Below, piece after piece: positions 34,801-46,440 of a stretch of 64,000 nt of DNA. Location: contig NC_079875.1 in NCBI RefSeq assembly GCF_029227915.1, positions 15,679,001 through 15,743,000 on the forward strand, written 5' to 3'. This DNA is from Hydractinia symbiolongicarpus (Eukaryota; Cnidaria; Hydrozoa; Anthoathecata; Hydractiniidae). Numbering within the stretch: position 1 is the first letter of the stretch; every line of letters starts with the position of its first letter. A program made the position numbers and the translations under genes. The notes beneath the pieces were generated by a model, which saw nothing but the letters and a program-made list of their open reading frames with translations, did not search any database and was not told where the DNA came from.

Positions 34801-37800
34801 ATAATACCAACCTTTGCAACAAATATACATAACAATTAAAATTCAAGCCAACGATTTGAAGGAGCGTATCTATCAATAACTTTATCTTTGTCAGGGATAA
34901 TTTCTTGATGGATATATAACAATGCTAACCCATTTAAACGATCATTGGTCATGGTACTCCGTGCGTATTCTTTTAACCTTCTTAATGCAGAGAAACTCCT
35001 TTCACTCTCACAGGAAGTAACAGGAAGAGTCCCAAGAATACGTAGGGCTATTTTTATATTTTTAAAACCAGGGAAAGAAACTGCTTTTAATGCCAAGGAT
35101 ATGCTATCAGGGAGAGTATCAGTATATTCTTCCCAATATTTTTCCCAGAGCGACAGTTCAGATTGAAGAGCATTAACACTAAGAAAATCAGACGTATAAA
35201 ATTGACATATATGACGTATAAATTGACAAAAAGTTCAATGCAAGCAAGTAGCCTTAACTGTTGCGTCAAACTATTATCACCTACCAGACATAAGGATATG
35301 GAGCTAAACAAGCAATTTCCAGATGATTCGGACCTAAAAAGTGAAAAATAAATATTTCTTAGAGAAATTAAAGAGAATTCACTCCTCAGATCAAAGACAC
35401 TAAGTTTTAACATTTTGAGAAGAATCAAAACCATTATTAATTCCACACACACATGCCAGCTAGCTACCATAGATACGGTTGCTAGTTCTCCAAGAGTAAT
35501 AATCAAAACAAAAACCACGAATACATGTAGCTAGCTAGCTAGCCATAAGTAGTTCATGGTGATGACATAGTGATGTACACTTAATTACTATGGTAACAAA
35601 TGGTCAGCAATAATCAGAAATGGAAATTACAGAAAATAAAATCTTACCTCAATGCAACACAATTCTTGGAAGAAACTGATGCAGGAAGATATTTCAAAGC
35701 ATCTTCATTCACACCAATTTCTCCACAAGAAAGTACAGCATAAAGCTGTTTTGTGTTTAAAAACACATTTTTATTTGAATTTATCCATTTCTCAGAATAA
35801 ATATTAAATATTTCAATCAATTTCTGCAAATCTTCGTCTTGAAATAATTTCAAAACATCTTCTCTCACTGAACTAAACGCCATGTTGAGCAATGATGTTG
35901 AGGAAGATATGAAGATGAAGACTAGCGTGAGCATTTTGGCTTTTGCAGGGTATTGATTTTTAGCCAATCACAACTTAAGAAAACTTCTGTAATGACCAAT
36001 CAAATCCTGCCGGTGTTCTTCTCCTGCAAACCCGGCACTCTAGACCAATAAGAGTTAAGAATAACCTCATTGCTCCGTCAAAAACCTGCAGAACAAAGTC
36101 TATATTTTTCTATCCACCATTAAAGATTAGGTCTAGCCATCTTTGCGCCCTGTCTTCGCAACGAAAATGAAGCTGATGCCATCACGCGCGCCACCGCCAC
36201 CACCGCGCGACCATACACACGGCAGCAGCAGTGGCGGCAATATTATTAATTTTTATATTGATGAGCGCTCAAATGAATACATTATTACACGCCCCAAATA
36301 TTACTGGTTAGTACTAAATATTTGAAAATTAGATAAACTATACTTGTTATTTTTAAACCCCGTCCTTTGACCCATTTGACGGGGTTTGGATCCGCCCCTG
36401 TATGTGGTATTGTGCACGATGTGAATTACATAATTTATAATAAATAATAAGCTATGCCACATTAGCAAGATTTTCTGTATTCTCTTGTAGAGCGGTAAAG
36501 GTGAAAATGGCGCAACTGTATGTTTGTTCTACGCTAAGAAGCATTTTCCAAGACTTGTTGATCATATTACTGTCATGAAATCACTTGTGTACCAACTTGA
36601 TTATGTTATGAAATGGTTTGTTGTTATTAAATTTTCCCTTTATTCGTTTTTGTTTATGAAGATAATTTTTAGATGTGCTTTGCTTCCTTTTTGCCTGTGT
36701 GTTTAATGACATTTATGAGTTTCAGGCATAGGCTTTTTTACCATGCTACATTGATTTTTTTGTGGTGCTGCAAATATAAAATTATTGTGGAACTTGGAGG
36801 AGAATGATCTATTTACCTGACCCGAAATGAGTAAAAAAAATTGGAAAGGGCTGAAAAAGGCTTTGTTGCACTGTGCCATTGTGGGGAAAAGTTGAAAATA
36901 AGCTGAAAATTTACTTGTCAAGAAAAAGTCTTTTATTGTATTATGTTTTTCCTCATATGCTAAACACGTAATTTTTCCTAAGAAAATGTCTACCATCTTC
37001 TCAAAACTCCTTAATTTTATATCTCTGACCTGTTGCGTTTGTTATTTTTAAGATTTAATAATTGGCATCAAACATTTAAAATTTCCTTTAATCTACCCAA
37101 CCTCTTTGGAATCTCATTGGAAAAATATGAAAACTTTCCTAAAGCTTCTCAAATGTTTAATAAAAATGTTGACTTTTCAAAGAAGGTTGAAAATTATCAT
37201 CATCAAAAGTCGTCATATCTTGTCAAAGGACTAAAAAAAGTTCCTGGGTGGCCTTAAACAAATCATTAATATTAACTAAAACTGTTTTTCTTAATGTGGG
37301 GTGTCATGTTAATGAAAGTGTATACACTTTTACTCCTTTTACTTATGTTTATAAAATTAAGAAGCATGGAAGTAATAAACATTTAGAAAGATTGGGGAAG
37401 GATAAATTTGGTAAGAATGTATACACACTTTATAGTTCCTGAGAGCAAAGCATAGAGGTAAAATGGGAAAGGCACGGATGTAATAAGGACAAACTTTATA
37501 CAAAAGAATTTAACTATACAGCTACATCACAATAAAAGAAGGTCCTTGGTATACCCTGTTCAGCTCATGCTAACTTGGAGAATGAATGTTAATTTAAGAA
37601 TAATGATGATGTTGAGAATGGATCAATTTTTTTGTTTAAAATGAAACTCATTTAAATTATTCATTCCATGGTGTTAAACATTTTATGTGTAAGAAACTAG
37701 AATAGCTGGTTTTAGTGCTGAAATTTTTAATGCTTTTCACAGAAGGATTTCCAACATGTTCTTATTCTGATATAAAAATAAATTTAGAATATGTATATAG

Positions 37801-40800
37801 ATCCCTAATTTTAGTTAAAGTATGTGACTTTATCAAGAAAATAAATTTTAAATTTTGCTTTTTTCATAATAAGCCTTTCATTATAGATTCTAACAGTTTT
37901 TTTAACCAAAGTTGTAACGTATTTTTTGTGTTTTCAGTAAATACAAAATTTTTATAATTTTTTTAATTCTTCTAGTACTGATGCACAACGACAAGGTTTA
38001 TCTTTGATATATGACATGGCATTTTCTGGGTATCAAAACTTTGATTTTGATCTGGCAATGAAAGTTTTACATCTATTAAAGGTATGTGGGATAAATATTA
38101 TGGAAAGTATATGTAACAATTACATACATGTGGATATGAATCAAGTGTTTTATGCCATATAAACATATTTGTGGTATTCTGGTGGTTAAAAATGTTTTAA
38201 AAATGTGGGCAATATTGGTAAGGGAAATATAGAACAACAATTGTTAAGCGAACTTAACCAATTGGGGGCTAAGTTCAGAACCTGACGTTTAGGCAAAATC
38301 AAAAGTTGCTGTTAATCGTAATTTGTGTGTGTTTGTATTCAGGGTGGATATCCTGCACGGCTGAAACATGTGTATATTGTTTCTTCACCGTTGTGGTTCC
38401 GAGCATCATTAGCTGTTCTGTCAAGTTTTCTCAAAGACAAAATACGAGATCGGGTAAACAAATTTTATGTACTTGTGAAATAAAAATTTCTAATTTAAGT
38501 CTACTACAGAGTGTCTGCTCTTTGTTAGAAATGTTGAAAACTTGAATATTCTAAACCTAAAAAAAAATAAAATATGCATAATTTCTAAAAACAAATACAT
38601 TGCCCTTCTTTTTTCAAAATATTAAACTTTCTGCACAGGTTGAGGTGGTGAAGAACAATACAGAATTGCTGAAGTATCTGTCGAAAGAATCCTTACCTGT
38701 CGAACTTGGTGGTTTGGTTCATCATGATCATGCAGGCTGGATACAGCAATGTATAACCAGCTCTCAGAGGTATGGCCTAACTTCTAAAAAGCTTGAAAAG
38801 ACATGACATTACTAGTCGTTAACACGTGGAAAAATCCATGGATTCTCCTTAGATCTTTGCCTGTTTTACATTTTCCTGCATTGTGCATTTTGTCCACCTT
38901 TAAACAGGAAGTAAATCAACTTACTCAGATGAGGGATCTAAATAAAGCTGTGAGGCAGTGTTTTTGAACAGACAGACTTTTACAAACTTTTACAGACTTA
39001 AATCATATATTTGTATATATCCATAGAACACATAAAAGTAATGAAGCAAATCATACTGAAGGTCCACACAACTCTAATAAATACGCCAACGAAAGTCCTT
39101 ACACGACAACGCCAGAAGCAGATAACAGAGTTATATTCGAAGATATGAGTAATCATGAGTTACTTCCTAATGGTGACATTAAAAGACCATCTCTTTCATC
39201 CTTGGTGGACACTGAATCTAGCGAACCAGTCAAACAAAATACATCACCACTGAAACCACCAAGAAAGCCATTGCCAGCACCACCTGGGGAAATCATAGAA
39301 AGCGATGAAATTAAGGTGCCCTCTTTGCCTAATGAATCTAATAATGAAGATGTGGATTTTACTAATGACGACAATATAGAAGAAGAAGTACAATTAACAG
39401 ATGATCGCTCTAGGAGTATTGATCAATTGATGCAGTATATGTCCAAAGTGGGACGGAAAGGTGTACATAGAGAATATGAGGAACTGAGGAGTCTTCCACC
39501 GACAGGAACATTTGAATCCACACTGTGCGTGTGTTTTTATAAGTGTCATGTTATTTTTTAACCTAAGAATTTACGTATAAGTTTTACGTATAAGCCTTAA
39601 CAAGCTCACCAACATTGCTATATAAGGCTGTACTCTGACGATATAAAGCTGTACCCTGACTATATAAGGCTGTGCTCTGACTATATATGGCTGTAATCTG
39701 ACTATATAAGGGTGTAATGTGATAACTTAACCTGTATTACTCTGTCTAACGTCCACCCTCTTTTTAAATACCTTTCAACATTTAAAGATTGTGCTATTTC
39801 ATTTATTAAAAGTTTACAAATTGTCGGTTTTTTATTTCTTTTGGTTTTGGCTATTTCCCACTCGTAAACAAGTTTCATTTTCTTCCCATTTTTTCGAAGT
39901 GCTTAACTTTTGTCTGCCAGATAAAAGAAAATTGCTTGCACTATTTAATATAATTTTTGTTGATTTTGCAGGAACAGTGGACTTTTTAAAAGGTTAAGCA
40001 TCTGCTCTTTCTTTACTGCAGGTATACTGTGAATCTAAGAAAAAATCGATACAACAATATTTTATCTTTTGAAGAAACTCGTGTTAGATTGCAAACAATC
40101 AACAATGATCCTGTAAGCTACTTGTATATTTTTCTGTAACATTGCTTTATAATTTAATGTAAATGTATGTTTCGTTGATTGATTGTATGCCAACTTTTTT
40201 GATTGGTTGGTCAGTCCGTCGGTCGGTTGATTGATTACCTACATAAATTTAAAAAATTGATAAGATCTCTTTTTGTAATAATGCAAAACTTTTTAACAAA
40301 AACACAAAATATAAGAGTTGGTGAGTAATTATCTTGATTTATTCTGATAACAATTCCATATCTGTATGCACTATATCTGTATGTAGCATATCTGTATGTT
40401 CTATATCTGTATGTTCTATATCTGTGTGTTCTATATCTGTATGTTCTATATCTGTATGTACAATATCTGTATGTACAATATCTGTGTGTTCTATATCTGT
40501 GTGTGCTATAATACACACAGATAAAGAACATACAAATATAGTACACACTATGTGTACTATATTTGTATGTTCTATGTAAGTTTATTTACAGTTTTCAGAT
40601 TATATCAACGCGAACTATGTGAATGGATATGATCAAGAAAAGAAGTTTATTTGCACCCAAGGTAGTAATAGTACACCTGTGAAAATTGAATTAAACATCC
40701 CACTATTTACCCTATTAATATAACGTTCGTTCGAACCCTAGGTCCCACGCCACAAACTTTTTTTGACTTTTGGAGGATGATTTGGGAGCAAAAAGTGGTT

Positions 40801-42253
40801 GTTGTCGTCATGGTTACTAGGTAAGCAAATAAATAAATAACATCCTTAAAACGAATTGTTTAAAGTGTGATTTAAATGAGCAAGTTTTGTAGTCTTTTGT
40901 AGGTCGTAGTTTAGTTGGCGTATCTGTTACTACGTGGGCGTGACACGCCATATGACATGCCAAGTGGGCGTAGCCGGTGATACGTGTAGTAGTTTTATAA
41001 AAATGTCTGCTCTTGTTATTGCTAATTTCCATTGCTTCTATTTTATGCGCAGATGCCAAGAACGAGGACGTACTAAATGTGGACAATACTGGCCCAAATA
41101 TGAAGATGAAACAGTGACATATGGTCACTTGACTGTGACAAACATTGCATCAGATGTCCAGCAGCATTTTACGTCCACTTTGTTGGAGTTACATAATAAT
41201 AGTGTAAGTAACCCCCTGTTTGTTTACGTCATGTGAAGCATGTGTTTTTATCTACTACTCGTATTGTGCCTGTATGGTACAATGTGTAATATTAATACCG
41301 AAGTTGTTGTGATGGATTATTTATAGCATAGTAAGAGAATCTGATAACTGATGTCTAGTTTATGTTGTAAAGCTTAAAAAGTTGTGTAAGTCTTTTTTTT
41401 AATTTATGGAAAGATTCTTTACATTTTCAAGGCATTCACATTTAAAAATTTGACCTTCAGTTTGCGTAATGTCGTGTTAGTTCCACAAAAAATGTTGGTA
41501 TATTCTATAGTCATAGTTTCTGACGAGTAAGTATATAGACACTACTGTGCGCGTAACTTGATTTTTGACGCAAGAGAAAGGCCAAATTATTTACCACCTG
41601 TCTAATTTCCATAGTTGCAAATCACTCGTAGAGTATGTCACATTCAGTTCACCAGTTGGCCGGATTTTGGTGTGCTCTCCTCCGCCGTGCCTATATTGGA
41701 TGCTATTGATTTAATTGAGCAATACCAACAAGAGGGTATCGTGCAGATTCAAAACGAACTACAACACAATGCGCCTAATATGGAGGGTTCTGGTGAATAT
41801 ATGAATCTCACTGATGACGCACAGGAGACAGCATGTCACGAGAACACTGTGGACGAGGAAGGTATTAGTCAACGTGTTTCGAGTGAGAGTGATGTAAGTA
41901 AAAATATTAACGACCAAGAACAGCCATCAAGTGTTAGTGATGCCACGCCATCACCACCTCCTGTTGTTGTGCATTGCTCTGCAGGGGTTGGTAGAACGGG
42001 AACATTTTGTTGTCTAAATAACAGTGTAGACAGACTGAAAGCAATTGAAACTGTGGATATTTTTAACGCCGTCAAGGAAATTCGAGACCAACGCGCGTTC
42101 AGCGTTCAAACGCCCGACCAGTATCAGTTTTGTTATACAGGTGTTATCGAAAGCGTTATACGCGATAGACGCGCTGAAGGAATGGATACTAGTGACCTGG
42201 AACGATGCATTCGGGAGTTTGTTCGAAGCGATCTTTCGAGCGATAGTGATTAA
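31888..42253 (+). CDS. PTPN9: PTPN9-like: Sec14/CRAL-TRIO domain plus protein tyrosine phosphatase (13 exons, complete)
   Basis: Thirteen exons keep frame with GT-AG borders: 31888-31941, 33624-33767, 33946-34035, 36491-36615, 37976-38081, 38343-38453, 38639-38769, 39027-39524, 40022-40112, 40592-40661, 40742-40820, 41053-41203, 41615-42253; 762 residues. The start AACAACATGG has a good initiation context. Residues about 19-254 are a Sec14 lipid-binding domain (FLMARKFDVGRAISLFH, LIYDMAFSGYQNFDFDL, GGYPARLKHVYIV). Residues about 400-750 are a classical PTP: KNRYNNIL, DYINANYV, WPDFG (Asp 567), HCSAGVGRTG (Cys 671) and QTPDQY. This order is that of human PTPN9/MEG2, which dephosphorylates proteins on vesicle membranes. 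All catalytic residues are present. The family is usually about 590 residues; the excess is a long acidic, proline-rich linker (exon 8) and an insert between the WPD and P loops. Confidence 0.96.
32262..32470 (-). pseudogene. LINE C-terminal fragment
   Basis: On the minus strand the text NRFTLPLVNTEFGKKAFPFR followed by ATKVWNNLPDQV matches the conserved region after the reverse transcriptase of CR1/Jockey-type LINEs (F-P-R-A-x-x-W-N-x-L-P). It is an isolated relic in PTPN9 intron 1. Confidence 0.75.
32640..32785 (-). pseudogene. Fragment of the YADD-type LINE
   Basis: Minus-strand sequence around NTAKSKVMISSIAAKCDLVV is nearly identical at the DNA level to 23765-23850 inside the LINE at 22.9-24.8 kb. 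It is a short copy in PTPN9 intron 1 with different flanks, so a separate, heavily truncated or rearranged insertion. Confidence 0.85.
34148..36400 (-). mobile_element. Degenerate hAT transposon (5-bp target duplication, hAT5-like)
   Basis: The ends CAGGGGCGGATC (34148) and its complement GATCCGCCCCTG (to 36400) form the terminal inverted repeat. TATGT is duplicated directly outside at 34143-34147 and 36401-36405. On the minus strand, 34836-35166 encodes the hAT C-terminal dimerisation domain: LPVTSCESERSFSALRRLKE, then RSTMTNDRLNGLALLYIH. A second frame, 35644-35967 (starting MAFSSVREDVLKLF), is unrecognised and may be the N-terminal half. A GC-rich patch near 36180-36240 could encode Pro or Gly/Ser. 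Stops throughout make it inactive. It lies in PTPN9 intron 3, antisense to the gene. Confidence 0.85.
39605..39725. repeat. 21-bp tandem repeat, about five copies
   Basis: The unit TATAAGGCTGTACTCTGAC (plus two bases) is repeated with variants (TATAAAGCTGTACCCTGAC, TATATGGCTGTAATCTGAC) in PTPN9 intron 8. Copies are spaced at 21 bp. Confidence 0.85.
40355..40580. repeat. 15-bp minisatellite ending in a palindrome
   Basis: The unit ATATCTGTATGTTCT recurs about ten or eleven times at 15-bp spacing (40365-40515). It is followed by inverted units around GTGTGTGCTATAATACACAC and a second palindrome around ATAGTACACACTATGTGTAC. The period is a multiple of three, so open frames in both directions span it. 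These are repeat artefacts within PTPN9 intron 9, not genes. Confidence 0.92.
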
Positions 42254-42458
42254 GAATATTTTTATCATAGTTTTTTTATTTTGATTGAATTTAATTTAGA
42301 TTGCTTACGTCTCAATAATTTTACACTTTGACACATTTTAGCAATTAGACACTCTCCTTCGTTGAAACTTCAGTAATTTTACACTCACCCTCGCCGAGAT
42401 TCTTTTTCTTTTTTTTGTTTCGTGGATGAAAAGGAAATCTAAGAGCTTATTACCGGAG

Positions 42459-42464
42459 AATAAA
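42459..42464 (+). terminator. Candidate PTPN9 polyadenylation signal
   Basis: AATAAA lies about 205 bases after the PTPN9 stop codon on the same strand, in an otherwise non-coding stretch. It is the first canonical hexamer downstream. Confidence 0.5.
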
Positions 42465-42531
42465 ATTTGTTAAAGAGATTTTTCAGGTTTAATATGTTTA
42501 TTACTAACTTTGTATTTACTGTAAATTAGCT

Positions 42532-42948
42532 ATGGACCGGCTTCTTTCTGCACATTTCTTTTTATACTCGACGCTATATGACGTAGTGGTGGATTTTTAT
42601 GTACCTATTTTTATGCTAACCTATTTGTCTTTCATTGTAAATTTACAATGCAGGGAAAAGCATATTTTCCAACCCTATTTTATACACCTAAACGACACAG
42701 CCTGTACTTGTATCCATTTTGCTGTACACAAATTTAACCTATTCCCGGTTTTCCGAATTTTCCTGTATCGGATTCTTAGTTTAATTATTTTAATTTTAAG
42801 CATATACGTGGAGAATATTTGTGCTGAATTTATTTATCGGATTTTTTCATGTAATTCACATTCTATTTTTGTAGCAAATCATTTAGCATGTTATTTTTAT
42901 TTCCTGCAGCTATTCATCTCTGCAACGTCAGTCCCAATCACGTATTAA
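42532..42948 (+). other. Unassigned 138-codon open frame (hydrophobic)
   Basis: An ATG-started open frame of 138 codons follows the PTPN9 polyadenylation hexamer. Its product would be rich in Phe, Ile, Leu and Cys, with several hydrophobic stretches. I recognise no domain and no signal of splicing. Such composition is expected from T-rich DNA, so it is probably a chance frame. Confidence 0.15.
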
Positions 42949-42949
42949 A

Positions 42950-44815
42950 ACACGAGAAAGAGCCTCCGGATGGGTAATTGGCGTAAGCGGATGTTTTCAG
43001 TGAACATTTTAAAAAATTTAACAAACTTTGAAACCATTTTAAATCGTGATTTTAGTTAACCAGAAAAAATGCTCAGCCTAAAGATAAAGTTGTTTTAAAA
43101 ATAGAACTTTTTGATTATCCTATTTTGCAAGGCCTTAGTATGGATGGCATGTCATGCCTCTTAATAAGCATTCGGGTCTAGGAAAGCATATAAATCCCCT
43201 GTTTCTTATTTTACTTTCAACATAATAAAGCAAAAGGAGAAAAATATTTCTCTTGCAAAGTGCGAATAATTATTTTCTAGCTTTCTGAGAATGCTTGTCT
43301 ACAGTACGGTAAACCCTCGTGCTAAAACGTGGACAGACGTACCTTGTCAAGGCTTTGCAGCCAGCGAGCTACAAAAGCTGTACTAACGCGTGGGCAAAGT
43401 AAACAGCTTTAAAAACGGTTTTTGTTCATATTACAGAACAATCCACACTGAGGCCCAAAAGTCAAGGCATGCTGACGCGAGCGAAAATTAGTTGCCCCTA
43501 GACAGTAATCAAAAAGAGACAAGTGGTAATGGAAACGAGTTTGGTACCACCACTAAAGCTTATAGGCACAGAGCGCTTCAGTTGCAATCTTGATCCCAGG
43601 GCTCGAGAAAAAGGCATAGGGTATGATGTTAATCAGTTACTGTACCTAAAATATTAATTAAATTAAAAAAAAGTTAATGTTTGTCGCAATAAGCGTTTAA
43701 AATCGCAAAATAATTCTGTTATACGTCAATTTTTGTGAAGTAGATTTTATTTACATACCACAAGATTTAGTAGAGTCTTTCGTGATATTTTGCAGAGTTA
43801 TTTGCGAGAGAAGAACTTTTCCTAGAAGCAACCATGCCTTTAGCTTTTGCATTTCTTACGAACGCTACAAACCATCATGTGATGAAGGCAGTTTTTATTT
43901 AGTCCGAATAACAAGACTTATCTAAGCAGGGAGGCTTTTTATATAGTCAGAAAAAACAACCTCGACCCCATTCCCCGTTGTTTCTTTATATCAAATTATT
44001 AAAAAAGAGCAGCGCTGCTGAAATGCAAAAGCCCTGGAGATGAGTTTAGAAAAAAAACAATCCTGACTCGTAAAAGATAAATTTTACAATAAAACAACCT
44101 TTAAAAAATAGATTTTGCTATGCTAAATTGTGTTTTCCGTATACCTATGAACAAAAAGTGCGAGAATATATAGATATTATGCGTATTCTTGCAAAGCGTT
44201 GCTAAAACATTGACATGAAAACAAAATCCCTCAAAAAAAATCTATCAAATTTGGTATTTAAAATAAGAAATTATCAATTAAGGTATTGGTATGCAGGGCT
44301 GTTGAATTGTTGTTTACATCTCTTTGTTTTTGTTTATTTGTTTGTTCGTTTTTTTTTTTGGTGTTTTTTTGGTGTTTTCTTGTTATTTTGTTTGTGTTGC
44401 TTTGTGTTGTTTTTTGTTGTCTTTTGTTGTTTTTATTGTTTGTTTTTTTGTTTGTTCTTTTGTTTTTTATTTGTTATTTTTTTTTTGTATATTTGTGTGC
44501 TAATCATACTATTCATATATTCCTAAAATGTTTAAAATATTTAAAAGTTATATGTTTAGTTATAAGTAAATTACTCTTACAGAGTTTTCTCGGTTTTGGT
44601 GTGTTTTGTTTTAATAAAGTCGAAGTGGAATGACCAGACTACTTTTGCTAGTCGAAGATACAAAAACTGTTCGCTATCAGGTTGTGTTGTATAGCTTCTC
44701 CGATAGGTTACTGGATCCTTACATCCGTATGATTATTCTGTCAAAAAATATGACTTCGACAATTATTCCAATTGCAAATTTTGGAAAAGATTAACATACA
44801 GTGATCATAGAAATC
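42950..44815. other. Intergenic; T/G-rich low-complexity tract
   Basis: No gene is recognised. At 44325-44500 there is a GTTT/GTTTTT low-complexity tract that gives open frames of Phe/Cys/Leu only by composition. Fragments resembling the CTCGTCCCCAG MITE family occur near 43590-43625 and 43965-43980. Confidence 0.6.
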
Positions 44816-44822
44816 GCTTGAT

Positions 44823-45816
44823 TTACATTTTTCTTCGCACCATCATTGTGACTTTTTCAAGAGAGTTATTAAATCCTGATAAAGTTCCCCAATGAATACA
44901 TTTTACTTCACATGACCCTTTACTTGAATATCTTCCATTTAACGCGCTTTTATAACATTTCTTCATCCACCAAGCACTATACTGTGCACACAAGTAGGAA
45001 TTATCATTATCGTAAGTTTTAAAGTCTTCGCTATCATGGTAAGAGAAGCTGTCTCCAGCAGGAAATGCGATTCCATCTTCTGTGTACGTTCCGGTCGTCA
45101 ATCTGTATCTAGTAGAATTATCACCGACACTAAACCCATCATACAACGCCATGTATTCTTTACTATCGGTGAATTTTTTCATGACGAACAATACTTCGTT
45201 TTCCGTATCTTTAGTAAGTAGATGTAAGTACTCATTTCCCAACCAAAACTCGTTTTTCAAGTTACCAAAACCTTCTTTATAAGAATTCCACGTTTTGTTA
45301 AAGTTAGCAACGCCATTGATGCGATTTACTACGACTGTCCATCCACCACCAAGATAGTTCATTTCGCAGTATCTGTATAACTCCCCTACTTTATACACAC
45401 CAGTTTCAATAAATCCTCTCTCATACACATCCTTACAATCTTTAGCATGTGGAACTGAATACTTCACAAGATCTATGTGAGATTCAATGCATGATGTCGC
45501 TTTGTAGTAAGAAATTACATCCAGGTTTTGGGGATGTAGGAAGTGGCAATAGGAATCGATCGCGACGAAACAGGTGACAAAACGTTTCACCACCTTGTTT
45601 TGCTAAACCACAAGATTTACAAGTAGGTGTTTCTCGACATCGTTCAATACAGTTCTCTACATGTTGCATTGGAAATGGAGGTTTGATGGCCATGCTTGAT
45701 GATGTTGGAAATGAATAGTTTACTTGTTCGAAGGCCATTCTTTCCCGGTTGCATCCTTGTGGAAAGCATTTCTGTACAGCTCCAATTAATGTTAGTATGA
45801 AAGGATACAACCTCAT
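44823..45816 (-). pseudogene. Secreted PAN/apple plus fibrinogen-related domain protein, with a frame break
   Basis: Minus strand. From 45816, MRLYPFILTLIGAVQKCF is a likely signal peptide, followed by an apple/PAN-like Cys pattern (ENCIERCRETPTCKSCGLAK, then ETFCHLF). A second frame, 45593 to 44823, carries DCKDVYERGFIETGVYKV, LGGGWTVVVNRINGVANFNK, WNSYKEGFGN, FWLGNEYLHLLT and YLCAQYSAWWMKKCYKSALN, a fibrinogen C-terminal globular domain of normal length and Cys placement. The two frames overlap at about 45484-45593 and differ by one base, so a frameshift lies near 45550. Either the copy is broken, the assembly has an indel, or an unseen small intron exists. Fibrinogen-related proteins act as extracellular lectins in adhesion or immunity. 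Apart from the break it looks intact and single-exon. Confidence 0.8.
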
Positions 45817-46332
45817 TCTGTGTCTTTTGAAGTTAAATAAAATGCGTCAGTTTTATTCGCTTTTTTTAAAAGAAAGGTTTTGTGAAAATAAAAGTTTTTT
45901 TCCTTGTTTCTACTAGTCACCAAACATTACTGTATTTAGTTAAAATCAATTAATTGTGACCAGATTGTTTTCCCTGTTGATATTGTTCATTAAGTAAATT
46001 GAAAGTAACCTTAACAAGAATGAATTACTAACATCGTTGTCAATCGTAACCGTGGAAATGATTATAGATAAATTTCCACTTAAAACCGAAATGGCACAGT
46101 TTTGATAAATTCTTCCGTTTCGATCCTTACAAAACGTTGAAATCATTTTAACTTTTCTTGCGGGCATGTAGCCACAAAATCATGTTGTCGTTAGAAGCCT
46201 AAATCAACTTTGTCTACACAGTGTTCGTTAGACTTTTTTATATTGGGTACGGAAGATTTTAGGCTCATTACCCAAATAAAAAAACCCTAAAAAACCGTTG
46301 GTCGAAGTAGGAAGCCAAATATTGTTATGTCT

Positions 46333-46440
46333 CAACCTCGTCCCCAGCATCTTATATCTTTTTTAACCACGGTACGGCGATATGAACAAACGATTCTGGG
46401 GTCAGAAAAGATACAAAATGCCCTGGGGACGAAGCTGGTT
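46333..46440. mobile_element. Short foldback MITE, CTCGTCCCCAG family
   Basis: The left arm reads CAACCTCGTCCCCAGCATC and the right arm carries the complement of CTTCGTCCCCAGGGCAT. Arms of about 30 bp (AAAGATA is also shared) surround a centre of about 45 bp. No coding capacity. Confidence 0.7.

Noticed and set aside
36143-36325. Proline-rich small ORF
   Set aside because: It falls inside the hAT relic close to its right end and has no support as a gene; the GC-rich patch reads as Pro or Gly/Ser depending on frame.
40235-40579. Open frames on both strands made of repeated SVCSI or HTDIEHTDIV units
   Set aside because: They exist only because the 15-bp minisatellite has a period divisible by three. 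They lie in PTPN9 intron 9 with splice-consistent exons on both sides.
44215-44633. Two overlapping Phe/Cys/Leu-rich open frames suggesting membrane proteins
   Set aside because: The DNA is a GTTT/T-rich low-complexity tract; composition alone explains the hydrophobic frames. No start context or homology.
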